Source of the DNA: Candidatus Methanogranum gryphiswaldense
GTDB lineage: Archaea > Thermoplasmatota > Thermoplasmata > Methanomassiliicoccales > Methanomethylophilaceae
Reading direction: 5' to 3'
DNA length: 64,000 bases
Assembly (NCBI GenBank): GCA_019262145.1
Contig: CP076745.1
Location: forward strand, 1,113,093 to 1,177,092
Part shown: positions 17,023-26,196 of the stretch, one piece after another
Layout: each line of letters starts with the position of its first letter
Position numbering within the stretch: position 1 is the first letter of the stretch
Notes under the pieces: model-generated
Told to the model about the DNA's origin: nothing
Database searches by the model: none
Seen by the model: only the letters and a program-made list of their open reading frames with translations
Position numbers and translations under genes: made by a program

Positions 17023-17811
17023 TCACAATTCAGAACGGATCTGTTCCACTAATTCTGAATACCTTACACCTTTCTCCTTACAGATCTTGTGTACGGCATC
17101 CATCATTCCAGAACCATATTGGGCGGCCTTTTTTCCTTTATTTGAAATGAATGGAAATCCCTGATAGAGTGCCACGTCCTTCAGCAACATCTTCCTGGAA
17201 TCGGCATCCTTGGGCATTATTGCCTCGACCCCCAGACCTCTAACGGCGGACAATACACTTTCATCCAGGAACGGATACAATATCCTCTTACCAAAATGGT
17301 CTGCGACCTTTTTCTCATGTTCTAGTGTAGGTCCTATGAGTTTGGACATGTCCTCTGCCATCATATCAGTTAGCTCGTCCTTTCCTAGACCAACATATTT
17401 GGAATAACCTGCGAACAACTCATCTGAGCCCTGACCGCCGATGATCAAATCCTCTTTACAATTCTTGCACACATAAAAAGGCGGGGTCTCAAAGGCCAAC
17501 ATCAGAGGACTGGATGTCCCTGTGATGGATATCATTTCCTTCAAACTGTTTACAAGATCGTCCTCGTATATGGGGATGTATATCCAATCCATACCAAGTT
17601 TTTCTGACATCTCTCTGGCCATACGGACATCATATGATTCCCCATATCCCACTGTGTAAAGCACTACTGACTTTGCATATCTTCCGGTAATTGCCGCTAC
17701 TATGCCTGAATCCAGACCACCGGAGAATGCGACCGCCACATCCTTCCCCTCTGTCAGTCTCTTCACAGCAGATTCCAACGCCGTACTGACCGCTTCGATA
17801 TTGGATGCCAT
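17023..17811 (-). CDS. Asparagine synthase C-terminal-like ATP pyrophosphatase
   Basis: 262-residue protein with a PP-loop (VAFSGGLDSGIVAA, about 26-39) and the asparagine-synthase-like IIGGQGSDELFAGYSKY stretch. Unlike AsnB it has no N-terminal glutamine amidotransferase domain. Stand-alone AsnB-C domains of this type occur in many archaea and probably adenylate an acid or amide substrate; the exact reaction is unknown. The start at 17811 is supported by AGGAG four bases upstream. A CKNC pair (about 131-134) might bind metal. It lies 20 nt upstream of folC and 37 nt downstream of an unknown gene. Confidence 0.75.
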   Translation of the reverse strand: MASNIEAVSTALESAVKRLTEGKDVAVAFSGGLDSGIVAAITGRYAKSVVLYTVGYGESYDVRMAREMSEKLGMDWIYIPIYEDDLVNSLKEMISITGTSSPLMLAFETPPFYVCKNCKEDLIIGGQGSDELFAGYSKYVGLGKDELTDMMAEDMSKLIGPTLEHEKKVADHFGKRILYPFLDESVLSAVRGLGVEAIMPKDADSRKMLLKDVALYQGFPFISNKGKKAAQYGSGMMDAVHKICKEKGVRYSELVEQIRSEL

Positions 17812-17848
17812 ATCACTCCTAACGTACGTCGAAGATAAAACCCTATCT

Positions 17849-18391
17849 TCACAGTTTATTGAATGATAATAACGCAGATGCAATATTGGCAGAATTGATA
17901 TCGACCCCGAATCTCTCCTTTAGAAAGACATCGGTCGTCGTGGCTGGATAGAATATTATTGGATCTCTTACCCCTTCGCCCTCTCCGATACATCTGACCT
18001 TCTGAGGATGCATGACGACCTTGGCAATATCTGAATCTGCATTGGTACTGAGTACGAAATCATCAGAAAGCCAGACAATATCAGTCCTGTCGATGTACTC
18101 TTCCTGTTTTCCGGCAGGGATATCGAATCCAACGATATTTCCGCGGTCATCCTCCATTGTCATCACATGATCTGTAGGAACCTCAAAATTGTAATCGCAG
18201 AACACAACTATGTGCATTGACCGCTCCTTACAGGCTGCCAGTGCCCTGTTATCCATCGGCATTCCAAAGGTTGTATCCTCGATGCAGCCCTCACGATCGA
18301 ATATCTCCTCAACGACATCTTTGTCAGGGACAATGACCTTACGTATTCCGGATGCACTCGAAAGTGTCACCATGATCTTGTCGATATCCAT
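17849..18391 (-). CDS. Conserved-looking hypothetical protein
   Basis: 180-residue acidic soluble protein with mixed alpha/beta character and no membrane segment. Blocks that look structured are TTFGMPMDNRALAACKERSM, a VVMHPQKVRCIGEGEG region and DPIIFYPATTTDVFLKERFG. I do not recognise the family. It is first in a possible transcript with the AsnB-like gene and folC. It is divergent from nikR, from which it is separated by 110 nt. No function is proposed. Confidence 0.6.
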   Translation of the reverse strand: MDIDKIMVTLSSASGIRKVIVPDKDVVEEIFDREGCIEDTTFGMPMDNRALAACKERSMHIVVFCDYNFEVPTDHVMTMEDDRGNIVGFDIPAGKQEEYIDRTDIVWLSDDFVLSTNADSDIAKVVMHPQKVRCIGEGEGVRDPIIFYPATTTDVFLKERFGVDINSANIASALLSFNKL

Positions 18392-18501
18392 GTAAGATAA
18401 TCAAAACCTCAATATATAACATATCGAGCGTCAGTATTATCCGACATATAGATTAGTATACGGTTCGTAACATTCATTAATCTGAATGCTGATGCTATGA
18501 C

Positions 18502-18942
18502 ATGGACGGAGTAACCCGTATCGGCGTATCGCTGGAACCTGAATTATTGAAGGATTTTGATAAACTCATATCGAAAAAAGGGTATGTAAGCAGATCAGAA
18601 GCGATCCGTGATCTTGTGCGTGACTCCCTTGCCGAAAGTGAGTGGAAGAACGATAAAGAGTACATGTCCGGGGTCATAGTGATGATCTACGATCATGAGG
18701 TCACAGGCATCGGTGAGAAACTAACTGTACTTCAGCATGAAAAAATGCAGAACATAAATACGTCCATACATGTCCATTTGGACCATGACAGATGTATGGA
18801 GGTCATAATTGTAGAGGGAGAATTGGGGCACCTGAAAGAACTTACAAATGAGATCTCTGCCATAAAGGGCGTCCTGAGATGTAAGCTCACGATGGCATCA
18901 CGTTCCACTGGACATATGCATCACATAGGCACCAGAGGCTGA
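18502..18942 (+). CDS. nikR: Nickel-responsive transcriptional regulator NikR
   Basis: 146-residue ribbon-helix-helix repressor with an ACT-like nickel domain. The N-terminal RHH is TRIGVSLEPELLKDFDKLIS plus SRSEAIRDLVRDSL. The four nickel ligands of E. coli NikR (H76, H87, H89, C95) align with H79, H90, H92 and C98 here, all offset by three. It therefore should bind Ni and control nickel uptake or Ni enzyme genes. No nickel transporter lies next to it; the nearest Ni gene in the window is hypA about 3.5 kb away. Confidence 0.93.
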   Translation: MDGVTRIGVSLEPELLKDFDKLISKKGYVSRSEAIRDLVRDSLAESEWKNDKEYMSGVIVMIYDHEVTGIGEKLTVLQHEKMQNINTSIHVHLDHDRCMEVIIVEGELGHLKELTNEISAIKGVLRCKLTMASRSTGHMHHIGTRG

Positions 18943-19016
18943 TTCTCAACCTTTTATCGGGACCTTTTCGGTCCCTTACAAGGTTATTTAACCGTTGAGC
19001 ACGTCGAGGACGATGA

Positions 19017-21407
19017 ATGAGAAAACTGATCATTACGGAAAAGGCTAACGCAGCCAGAAGGATCTCTACTATCCTTTCCGATGGAAAAACACATTCTGAA
19101 TCCGGTGGTGGTGTCACCGTCCTGACCTTCGAAGCAGAAGGCGACGATTACACGGTGGTTAGTCTTAGAGGACACATTATAGAATTAGATTACCCCGAAG
19201 AATATAACGACTGGGGATCTAGTTCCCCCGTCGATTTAGTACGTGCACCCCAAGTCAAAACAGTACGTGTAAAGTCGATCCTGAACAAGATCGGCGAAAT
19301 GACCAAGCTCTCAGACGAAATAATAATCGCTACCGACTACGATAGAGAAGGGGAACTTATCGGAATGGAGACCGTCAGGGCCGTAGACACTGATATGTCC
19401 AAAGTTAAAAGGGCAAAATTCAGCGCATTGACCAAAGGAGAAGTTGAAAAAGCATTCTCTGAACTGACAGACCCCGACACAAAACTATCTGATGCCGCAG
19501 AAGCTAGACAGATAGTGGACCTCTCTTGGGGAGCTGTTCTCACAAGATTGATCTCGTTATCCGCTGGACAAGTTGGTAAGAATTTCATGTCCGTCGGAAG
19601 GGTCCAAAGCCCGACCCTAAAACTTCTAGTCGAAAGGAACGAAGAGATTGAAAGCTTCATACCAGTTCCGTATTGGAGCATTGTCGGAAAATTCGGAATG
19701 CTAGCGTTCAGAGGGGAGCATAGTAAGAATCCTTTTTGGAATGAGAAAGAAGCTCACACGATACTTGCCAATGTAACCAAACACACAAAAGGCACCATCA
19801 CAGAATACACTGTCACAGAAAAAGAAGAGTATCGTCCAGCACCTTTCGATACAACGATGATGCAGGTTGAGGCCAACAAAATAGGCATACCGCCGACCAT
19901 GGCCATGAAACTCGCTGAGGACCTCTACACCAGCGGATATATCTCGTACCCGCGTACGGAAAACACAGAATATCCCAAAAGCTTAGGTCTTAAGACTGTC
20001 CTCGAAAAATTAAAAGAATCGTCTGATTTCAAAGCGGACGCGGAAGAGATCCTCAAACAAGAGAAGATCTCCCCTTCCAGAGGAAAAAGAAGAACAACGG
20101 ACCATCCGCCAATATATCCTACGGCTGGAGCATCATCCGATAAAATGAAGGGTGACAAGTGGAAACTTTACGAACTGATCGTCAGAAGATTCCTAGCCAC
20201 TGTAGGACCTAATGCAAAAGCACAGATAACAGATGTTGTAATAAATGTGGATGGCGAAGAATTCAACTCACAAGGTTACATACAATTGGAATCTGGATGG
20301 AAAAAATACTACAAAAAATACATCAAGGTCACAGAAAACCATTTACCAAAAATGAATGTGGGGGACAAAATCGACATTAGATCGATTGGCATCGAAAACT
20401 CCGAGACGAAACCACCCTACAGATACAATCAGGGATCGCTGATCCAAGAGATGGATAGACTCCAACTCGGTACCAAGAGTACAAGACACGATATCATCGG
20501 AAAACTCTACTCGAGGAATTATGTTCAGGGAAATTATTTAGTGCCCACTGCGAGTGGTACTGCACTTACCAAATCCCTTGAAAAACATGGCGGAGGCATT
20601 ACAGAATCCGAAATGACCGCTAGACTCGAAGAAGACATGCTGATGATCAGTGAAGGGAAGTACACTCTCGAGGATGTTGTCAAAAAATCCCAAGACATGC
20701 TTTACGATGTCGCAGTGAAGATTTCCACTGAAAGCAACGATATTGGAAATGAGATCAAAGCAGCCTTAAGAAGTCAGCAATTTGTTGGTATCTGCCCATC
20801 ATGCGGTAAGAATATGACCATTAAGAAATCTAAGAATGGCAACTTCATAGGATGCGATGGATACCCTGACTGTACACGTGCTTATCCCCTGCCGAAAGGA
20901 GCTATGATTCAAACGGTAGAGACATTGTGTCCTATTTGCGGCCTTTCACAACTAAAGATTGTACGTAAGGGCATGCCGCCCTCCATACAATGTATAGATC
21001 CGAAATGCAGCAGCAATACATCGAAGAATCACCTTGGACTGTGTCCTACATGCAAAAAAGGCACAGTGCGCATAATGTATTCAAAAACAGGAAAACGCTT
21101 TGCAGGCTGTTCAGAATGGCCAAACTGTACTCAGACATATCCTCTGAGACCCAGAGGCACCATTACTCCCACAGACATAACATGTGAAGCGTGCGGAGCA
21201 CCGATGATACAGTTTGGAGCTATTGCAGAATGTATAAATCCAGATTGTACAACGAAAAAGAGGAGTGCACGTTCAAAAACTGTCTCTACAGCAGACAAGA
21301 ATGAACGTATCGGCAAAGTTGTTGTGGTCAAGAAAAGCTCTGACGCTAAAAAACCTAAAACCACAACAAAAAAATCTGTTGTTAAAAAATCTGTAACTGA
21401 AGAATGA
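19017..21407 (+). CDS. topA: DNA topoisomerase I (type IA)
   Basis: 796-residue enzyme that relaxes negative supercoils. The TOPRIM domain has the catalytic Glu in IITEK (E8) and the DYDREGE acidic motif (D107, D109). The active-site tyrosine is in SGYISYPRTENTEYP near residue 310. The C-terminus carries four Cys4 zinc-finger-like units between about residues 595 and 745, followed by a lysine-rich tail. Length and architecture fit archaeal TopA. No reverse-gyrase helicase part is present, as expected for a mesophile. Confidence 0.95.
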   Translation: MRKLIITEKANAARRISTILSDGKTHSESGGGVTVLTFEAEGDDYTVVSLRGHIIELDYPEEYNDWGSSSPVDLVRAPQVKTVRVKSILNKIGEMTKLSDEIIIATDYDREGELIGMETVRAVDTDMSKVKRAKFSALTKGEVEKAFSELTDPDTKLSDAAEARQIVDLSWGAVLTRLISLSAGQVGKNFMSVGRVQSPTLKLLVERNEEIESFIPVPYWSIVGKFGMLAFRGEHSKNPFWNEKEAHTILANVTKHTKGTITEYTVTEKEEYRPAPFDTTMMQVEANKIGIPPTMAMKLAEDLYTSGYISYPRTENTEYPKSLGLKTVLEKLKESSDFKADAEEILKQEKISPSRGKRRTTDHPPIYPTAGASSDKMKGDKWKLYELIVRRFLATVGPNAKAQITDVVINVDGEEFNSQGYIQLESGWKKYYKKYIKVTENHLPKMNVGDKIDIRSIGIENSETKPPYRYNQGSLIQEMDRLQLGTKSTRHDIIGKLYSRNYVQGNYLVPTASGTALTKSLEKHGGGITESEMTARLEEDMLMISEGKYTLEDVVKKSQDMLYDVAVKISTESNDIGNEIKAALRSQQFVGICPSCGKNMTIKKSKNGNFIGCDGYPDCTRAYPLPKGAMIQTVETLCPICGLSQLKIVRKGMPPSIQCIDPKCSSNTSKNHLGLCPTCKKGTVRIMYSKTGKRFAGCSEWPNCTQTYPLRPRGTITPTDITCEACGAPMIQFGAIAECINPDCTTKKRSARSKTVSTADKNERIGKVVVVKKSSDAKKPKTTTKKSVVKKSVTEE

Positions 21408-21532
21408 ATATTATTTCTTCTTTTATAGGCAACATTTTTTTCATATTATTGAGTATAGACCAGATTTTTTGTACATACGAATAAATATATTCGTAATAAT
21501 TAATTGTTACAAAAAAATTGAATTTGAAAGAA

Positions 21533-21838
21533 TCACGGCATCAAATGAGACCATGCTTCATTTTCCTCGGAGGTCCCATCGAAATGACTGTTCATTTCAT
21601 CGATCTCCGCAGATATCCTAAGGTTCCTGCAAGACACGCACTCAAGGTCCTTACCTAGTTTTTTCTTGAGTTGCATCTCGCTTTTATCGAGACCGACGAT
21701 ACGTCCGCAAGGACAATAGATCTTCATGAAGGATCTGGCGCCAACACTATCCAACGTGCAAACACAGCATGTTTTTGATTTTGAAGAACGACCAGACGGG
21801 ACATCATTATTGACGATAGTTTCACTTCCTTCATTCAT
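21533..21838 (-). CDS. Hypothetical cysteine-rich zinc-ribbon-like protein
   Basis: 101 residues from the ATG at 21838. The frame is open to about 21985 but the extra part is not protein-like. Four cysteine pairs (CCVC, CPCG, CVSC and nearby) suggest one or two zinc ribbons, with a basic helix between them (SEMQLKKKLGKDL). The start is uncertain, as no ribosome site is seen. It sits alone between topA (convergent) and enolase. No function can be given. Confidence 0.4.
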   Translation of the reverse strand: MNEGSETIVNNDVPSGRSSKSKTCCVCTLDSVGARSFMKIYCPCGRIVGLDKSEMQLKKKLGKDLECVSCRNLRISAEIDEMNSHFDGTSEENEAWSHLMP

Positions 21839-22021
21839 CGTAATATGGCGTAAATTCCCATCAAGACGCCTACCACAACCGACCTTCCTCTCAATCCACA
21901 GTAGGGATATAAGCTTTCTGTTACCACAGAAAATAGAGGTTCCTAAAACAGTACAAAGAGTACATAAATAAAAAAAATAAGACAATAATTCTTATATATT
22001 AGATATGAGGAGGTTTTGTAT

Positions 22022-22053
22022 GTCTTCGGCGGATATTTTTTTCCGCCGAAGAC
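22022..22053 (-). terminator. Terminator hairpin after enolase
   Basis: Perfect 12-bp inverted repeat GTCTTCGGCGGA / TCCGCCGAAGAC with an 8-nt A/T loop, beginning 8 nt after the enolase stop. It is the longest perfect hairpin I noticed in the window and is the likely end of the response regulator-enolase transcript. Confidence 0.65.
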
Positions 22054-22060
22054 TTGGAAC

Positions 22061-23329
22061 TCAGATCCTGAATACTTTTGTACCAGGGAAGACTGCCTTG
22101 GCGTCGAGGTCTTCCTCTATCCTTAAAAGACGATTATACTTAGCCGTCCTTTCTCCACGCGCGGGAGCCCCTGTCTTTATCTCACCAGAACCCCACCCAA
22201 CGGAGAGATCGGCAATGGTAGTATCCTCAGATTCACCGGAACGGTGGGAGACTATGACATTGTATCCGTTATCAAAACTCATCTTGGCCGCATCTCCGGC
22301 TTCGGATATCGTTCCTATCTGATTGACCTTAAGCAACAATGCATTGGCTGCACCGTTCTCTATACCCTTACAAAGACGCTTTGTATTTGTAACAAAGAGA
22401 TCGTCTCCAACGATCTGCACTCTCTTACCAATCATTTTAGTAAGTTCTGATGTCGTCTCAAAATCATCCTCGAAAAATGGGTCCTCTATACTTATCAGAG
22501 GGAACTCCTCCGTGAGGTCCTTATAATGATCTGCAAGTTCTCCAGCAGAGAGCTTCATTGCATCAACATCATAAATGCCATTATTATAGAACTCCGAAGA
22601 CGCTGCATCTATGGCCAAGAACACATCTTGCCCAGGAACGTATCCCGCACCAGAGATCGCCCCGACAATGGTCTCAAGAGCTTCAGAAACAGTGTTTAAT
22701 GGCGGAGCGAATCCTCCTTCGTCACCTATGTTTATAGCGCCCGCACCATATTTTTTCTTGAGTATGGTTTTTAATTCCATGTATATTTCAGAAGATATCC
22801 TGAGACACTCAGAAAAAGAAGGCGCACCTGCAGGAATGATCATACATTCCTGTATCTTAAGATCTCCACCGGCGTGCTTTCCGCCGTTAATTATATTGAA
22901 CATGGGAACGGGAAGCGTCACATGATCCTTTCCAATGTACTCGTATATTTGTTTGCCTTCGGCCATCGCCCCTGCCCTGACCGCGGCAAGAGACACAGCG
23001 ACCGTGGCATTACCACCCAAACGAGATTTATTGTCTGTACCGTCGAGATCGATCATTGCATCGTCGATTGCCCTCTGATCTGTTACATCCATCCCGACTA
23101 ATGTTCTAGCGATCTCACCACGCACATTTCCCACAGCTTTCATGACGCCTTTACCGCCGTATCTGCTTCCTCCATCACGGAGTTCGTGGGCCTCCCATGT
23201 TCCTGTTGACGCCCCTGAGGGTGCGATAGCACTTATCCTATGACCCTTAATGGTTATCTCAGCCTCAACTGTAGGATTTCCTCTCGAATCCAAAACTTCC
23301 CTTGCCCATACTTTCTCGATCTTCGTCAT
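22061..23329 (-). CDS. eno: Enolase
   Basis: 422-residue glycolytic/gluconeogenic enzyme interconverting 2-phosphoglycerate and phosphoenolpyruvate. Visible motifs are REVLDSRGNPTVEAE, GASTGTWEAHELRDG, GDEGGFAPPL, the Mg ligands in AIDAAS, SIEDPF and GDDLFVTN, the catalytic lysine in LLLKVNQIGT, and SHRSGESED. Length is standard. Its ATG overlaps the stop of the upstream response regulator gene by 4 nt, an odd pairing noted in the findings. Confidence 0.96.
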   Translation of the reverse strand: MTKIEKVWAREVLDSRGNPTVEAEITIKGHRISAIAPSGASTGTWEAHELRDGGSRYGGKGVMKAVGNVRGEIARTLVGMDVTDQRAIDDAMIDLDGTDNKSRLGGNATVAVSLAAVRAGAMAEGKQIYEYIGKDHVTLPVPMFNIINGGKHAGGDLKIQECMIIPAGAPSFSECLRISSEIYMELKTILKKKYGAGAINIGDEGGFAPPLNTVSEALETIVGAISGAGYVPGQDVFLAIDAASSEFYNNGIYDVDAMKLSAGELADHYKDLTEEFPLISIEDPFFEDDFETTSELTKMIGKRVQIVGDDLFVTNTKRLCKGIENGAANALLLKVNQIGTISEAGDAAKMSFDNGYNVIVSHRSGESEDTTIADLSVGWGSGEIKTGAPARGERTAKYNRLLRIEEDLDAKAVFPGTKVFRI

Positions 23330-24261
23330 TTCTTTACCTCTGTAGGCTTGATTTCTTTAGGCGCGTAGTACTCCAAATGACTCTTCAGAATGTACTTGTC
23401 ATTATCGGTAAATTCACGTGCATTAACTGATATCACCAGTGAAAAAGGCTTACCATACCTGGCCGATATTACCTCGTGAATCAACATAAATGTGGAATTT
23501 GTTCCATTTTTGTAGATCAAAGTATTCAAATTATCAAAAACTACCACAGGTTTTTTTGACTTGCTTATGAAATCGTTTATCTGATTGAGCATGGTCCCCA
23601 AATGGTACACATCGGAAAACTCATCGAAAGAAGATATCACCAGACCTATTGTCTCAACCTTAGAGCCTCTGAACCTTTCCTGCATCGTTTTCTCTTTTGC
23701 AGTTGTTATTATAAGCAGATTACAATCATCTGCTCCAAATGATGCAGTGACTCTGTAAACTTCTCTCGTATTGTCTTGAAAAAGAACATAGGATTTTCCA
23801 AATTCCAACCCCATTTCCTCAAGGGACTTGCCTAACTCTGGTTCGGCCTTTCTTCTGAATTTTCTTGATTCCTTTTTGTCGGGTTTAACGTTCTCCGCCT
23901 TGTCCTCTTCTATGTTGTTGATATCTTCTATCGCATCCAAAATATCAGACGACAGGAATGGCTTCGTTACTATTGCTTTTACATAATTATTATCGGAAGG
24001 GACCTTCTCTCCAGCACTTCTTAAAATAATTACTCTCGCCTTCTTTTCAGTTTGAATGTCACACATGGAATCGATGATCTTGAGGCCATTATTACCTTCA
24101 AAGTCAGCATCTATTATTACAAAATCATACCTTGGATCAAGGGCCATTCTAGCAGCGGTCTCAGAATTATCTTTGATCTGGACGTCATAATTAGCATCAC
24201 TGAGTATTTCTTTTACGATCTGCCCGATTGCCAAATTATCTTCGATCACCAATATCTTCAT
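23326..24261 (-). CDS. Response regulator receiver protein with C-terminal DUF835-like domain
   Basis: 311 residues. The N-terminal receiver domain (1-115) has the acidic pocket (IEDN), the phosphoacceptor Asp in FVIIDADFEG (about D53), a Ser/Thr position in VIILRSAGE and the lysine in VTKPF. A charged, Lys/Glu-rich linker (about 116-150) follows. The C-terminal domain (GKSYVLFQDNTREVYRVT to the end) has the layout of DUF835, with a Walker-B-like PVVVFDNLNTLIYKN strand. No DNA-binding domain is present, so it probably acts by protein contacts. A partner histidine kinase is not in the window. It is coupled to enolase. Confidence 0.8.
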   Translation of the reverse strand: MKILVIEDNLAIGQIVKEILSDANYDVQIKDNSETAARMALDPRYDFVIIDADFEGNNGLKIIDSMCDIQTEKKARVIILRSAGEKVPSDNNYVKAIVTKPFLSSDILDAIEDINNIEEDKAENVKPDKKESRKFRRKAEPELGKSLEEMGLEFGKSYVLFQDNTREVYRVTASFGADDCNLLIITTAKEKTMQERFRGSKVETIGLVISSFDEFSDVYHLGTMLNQINDFISKSKKPVVVFDNLNTLIYKNGTNSTFMLIHEVISARYGKPFSLVISVNAREFTDNDKYILKSHLEYYAPKEIKPTEVKK

Positions 24262-24373
24262 AGATTGCCTCCTGACAGGCCATTACGTGAACCACCATCG
24301 AACTATAAAACAAATAGGTGATTGACAGAGTTGTTCATTACACATATACAGCATCCGCTCTAACAAAGAAAAA

Positions 24374-24387
24374 CGGCCATTCGGCCG
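24374..24387 (-). terminator. Terminator after the eL40 gene
   Basis: Stem CGGCC / GGCCG with a 4-nt loop. On the minus strand it is followed directly by TTTTTC. It lies about 20 nt past the stop of the small ribosomal gene. Confidence 0.55.
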
Positions 24388-24407
24388 GAAATAAAATGAA
24401 ACAGCTC

Positions 24408-24557
24408 TCACTGCTTCCTGCTCTCTTTTGCCTTGGGCCTGAGATTGCTGTAACCACACTTACGACATTTAGCTGCCTTTGGAGGGTTGGTCGCATAGCA
24501 ATTCATGCAAACCGATTTGTCAAGGAGCCTGTGTTCGGCCTCTTTGAAACGCGCCAT
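24408..24557 (-). CDS. rpl40e: Large ribosomal subunit protein eL40
   Basis: 49-residue zinc-finger ribosomal protein; easily missed because of its size. The protein starts [20 protein letters not shown] and carries the C-x2-C ... C-x2-C finger (CMNC and CRKC) typical of archaeal eL40, ending in a basic tail ([10 protein letters not shown]). AGAGGAATTTAAG precedes the ATG as ribosome binding site. It is a single-gene transcript between the response regulator and a TIM-barrel gene, with its own terminator hairpin. Confidence 0.93.
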   Translation of the reverse strand: MARFKEAEHRLLDKSVCMNCYATNPPKAAKCRKCGYSNLRPKAKESRKQ

Positions 24558-24613
24558 CTTAAATTCCTCTGGAAGGACGATTATATGTAAGTCTTATATA
24601 AGGTTTCTTAAAC

Positions 24614-25570
24614 TTAATAGAACAAAGAACGCTGCTTTTTAAAATCAGATATCACATCTTTGCCATTACCAGATAACATTTCATGAGTCACAAAATCAGG
24701 ATTTATTGAATTCACAAGTTCCAAACATCTTCTGTCTGTGAAAGGTCTATGCTGATCTATCATACTGACGTGCTGATATGAATCTCCCATTATCTTTTCG
24801 AATCCTTCGTCAATAGAAATGTCCTTCTCATCGAATGTATTCCTGTAATCCGCAGATGCACTGTAATGTAAATGCATCACCCTTATACGGTCTCTCATCT
24901 CCTGAGGGTACCTGTCTATTATCTTCATGGCTCCATCGATGGCCGAAGTCTCGTCTATGGCATCTGAAAGCCCGTTCATCAAGTGTCCGGTATCCAAACA
25001 GAAACACCAATTCTCGAACTCCATCTTATCCTCGATCAACCTATATTCCCAAGGTTCTCTCAATTTCAACCCTGACCACCATAGATTCTCAAAAGCAAGC
25101 CTGAATGGCGGTTCCCCGTTCTTATATCCAGAAACCACGGTGTTCATCATCTCTGCGAAAGCATAAAGGACCTTCCTGTCATCAGCGACGTATTTACGAT
25201 GACATACCTGCTCAAGGTCTGTGCTTCCGGCATGTAATATACCGTATGCTGGGTCTACCAATGTGGCCTTACCGATCATCTTACGTATGTTGGATACCAT
25301 CTCTTCCCGGTCTATTCCAAAAGTTATATAATCCAGATCTCCCCGAGAATACTTTTCCTTGTCCACATTACCTGTCCATCCCCTATACCAATCAACGGCA
25401 TACGGAAGATGGACAGATGCTGAGTACGGGAGATAACACTCTGGTACATCATCATATAAGGTGAACAGTTCCAATCCGTCACACCCGACACTTTTCAAAA
25501 ATTCGCCCACATCTACTTTTGAAAGCTCATCGAGGGGCTGAAATACAGAATAACTCAAAAGGTGTTTCAT
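24614..25570 (-). CDS. Xylose isomerase-like TIM-barrel protein (sugar phosphate isomerase/AP endonuclease family 2)
   Basis: 318-residue barrel. Family features are the N-terminal VGCDGLELFTLYDDVPE, the first metal-region histidines in SVHLPYAVDW and GILHAGSTD, the glutamate in LAFENLWW, CLDTGHLMNG, and the late HLHYSAS and THEMLSG. These would place three or more His/Glu/Asp ligands around a divalent metal site. Substrate is unknown; it may be an isomerase or an epimerase. The gene begins 11 nt after the DUF4443 regulator-like gene, so they are likely cotranscribed. Confidence 0.7.
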   Translation of the reverse strand: MKHLLSYSVFQPLDELSKVDVGEFLKSVGCDGLELFTLYDDVPECYLPYSASVHLPYAVDWYRGWTGNVDKEKYSRGDLDYITFGIDREEMVSNIRKMIGKATLVDPAYGILHAGSTDLEQVCHRKYVADDRKVLYAFAEMMNTVVSGYKNGEPPFRLAFENLWWSGLKLREPWEYRLIEDKMEFENWCFCLDTGHLMNGLSDAIDETSAIDGAMKIIDRYPQEMRDRIRVMHLHYSASADYRNTFDEKDISIDEGFEKIMGDSYQHVSMIDQHRPFTDRRCLELVNSINPDFVTHEMLSGNGKDVISDFKKQRSLFY

Positions 25571-25581
25571 GATCTCTCTGG

Positions 25582-26169
25582 TCAGATCAACTCGAACGCT
25601 GCGTTCAAAGCCGCTTCTACGGCCACAGCCTTTGAATACCCTGCACCGATGATCAAAACATCGCTCTGTGTGATGCCTGTGTCCTTACGTATGGTATATG
25701 CGATCGCTGGGTCCCTTTCATCCAATATCCAATCCGGAGGGATCATCAGATTTCCGTCCCTGATTATTATAGTTGTACAACCGGCCGCACCTACCTTTAT
25801 GCCGGCATCACGTTGTTGCATGCCGTTACCGATCTTATCGGAAACACCATACACAAGAACACCCTGCCAATAATCCCCTACAACTGACCCAGGGATCGCA
25901 GGAACCTCTACGACCTTTACCGGTATCTGGTGCAAGAATGTAAGCCCGGCTTTTGTAATGGAGATCCCTGTCTGTTTGACCAGTATAAAATCCCACTCTT
26001 TCAATGTGTCAATTATCCTGCGCATGCTTCCCTCACCGATTCCGATGAGATCTGCAAGACTTTTCCTACCCATCCTCCTTCCGTCGGAAAGAAGATGGAG
26101 TGCCCAATAGATGTTCGCGTCGTTAAAACGGAACATTGGACCGAATTGTGGGACCTCCATTATTTTCAT
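25582..26169 (-). CDS. Winged-helix protein with C-terminal DUF4443
   Basis: 195 residues. The N-terminal half is a winged helix-turn-helix (GRKSLADLIGIGEGSMRRIIDTLKEWDFI, about 34-62). The C-terminal half (GDYWQGVLVYGVSDKIGNGM, QRDAGIKVGAAGCTTIIIRD) matches the archaeal DUF4443 pattern, which probably binds a small ligand. It is likely a transcription factor, with unknown target. It is downstream of SAM synthetase (27 nt gap) and upstream of the TIM-barrel gene. Confidence 0.65.
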   Translation of the reverse strand: MKIMEVPQFGPMFRFNDANIYWALHLLSDGRRMGRKSLADLIGIGEGSMRRIIDTLKEWDFILVKQTGISITKAGLTFLHQIPVKVVEVPAIPGSVVGDYWQGVLVYGVSDKIGNGMQQRDAGIKVGAAGCTTIIIRDGNLMIPPDWILDERDPAIAYTIRKDTGITQSDVLIIGAGYSKAVAVEAALNAAFELI

Positions 26170-26196
26170 TTTCTCAACCCTGACCGGAGAACGTTC

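Noticed and set aside
24318-24590. 90-codon plus-strand ORF
   Set aside because: It is the antisense shadow of the eL40 gene, whose 49-residue product is clear on the minus strand.
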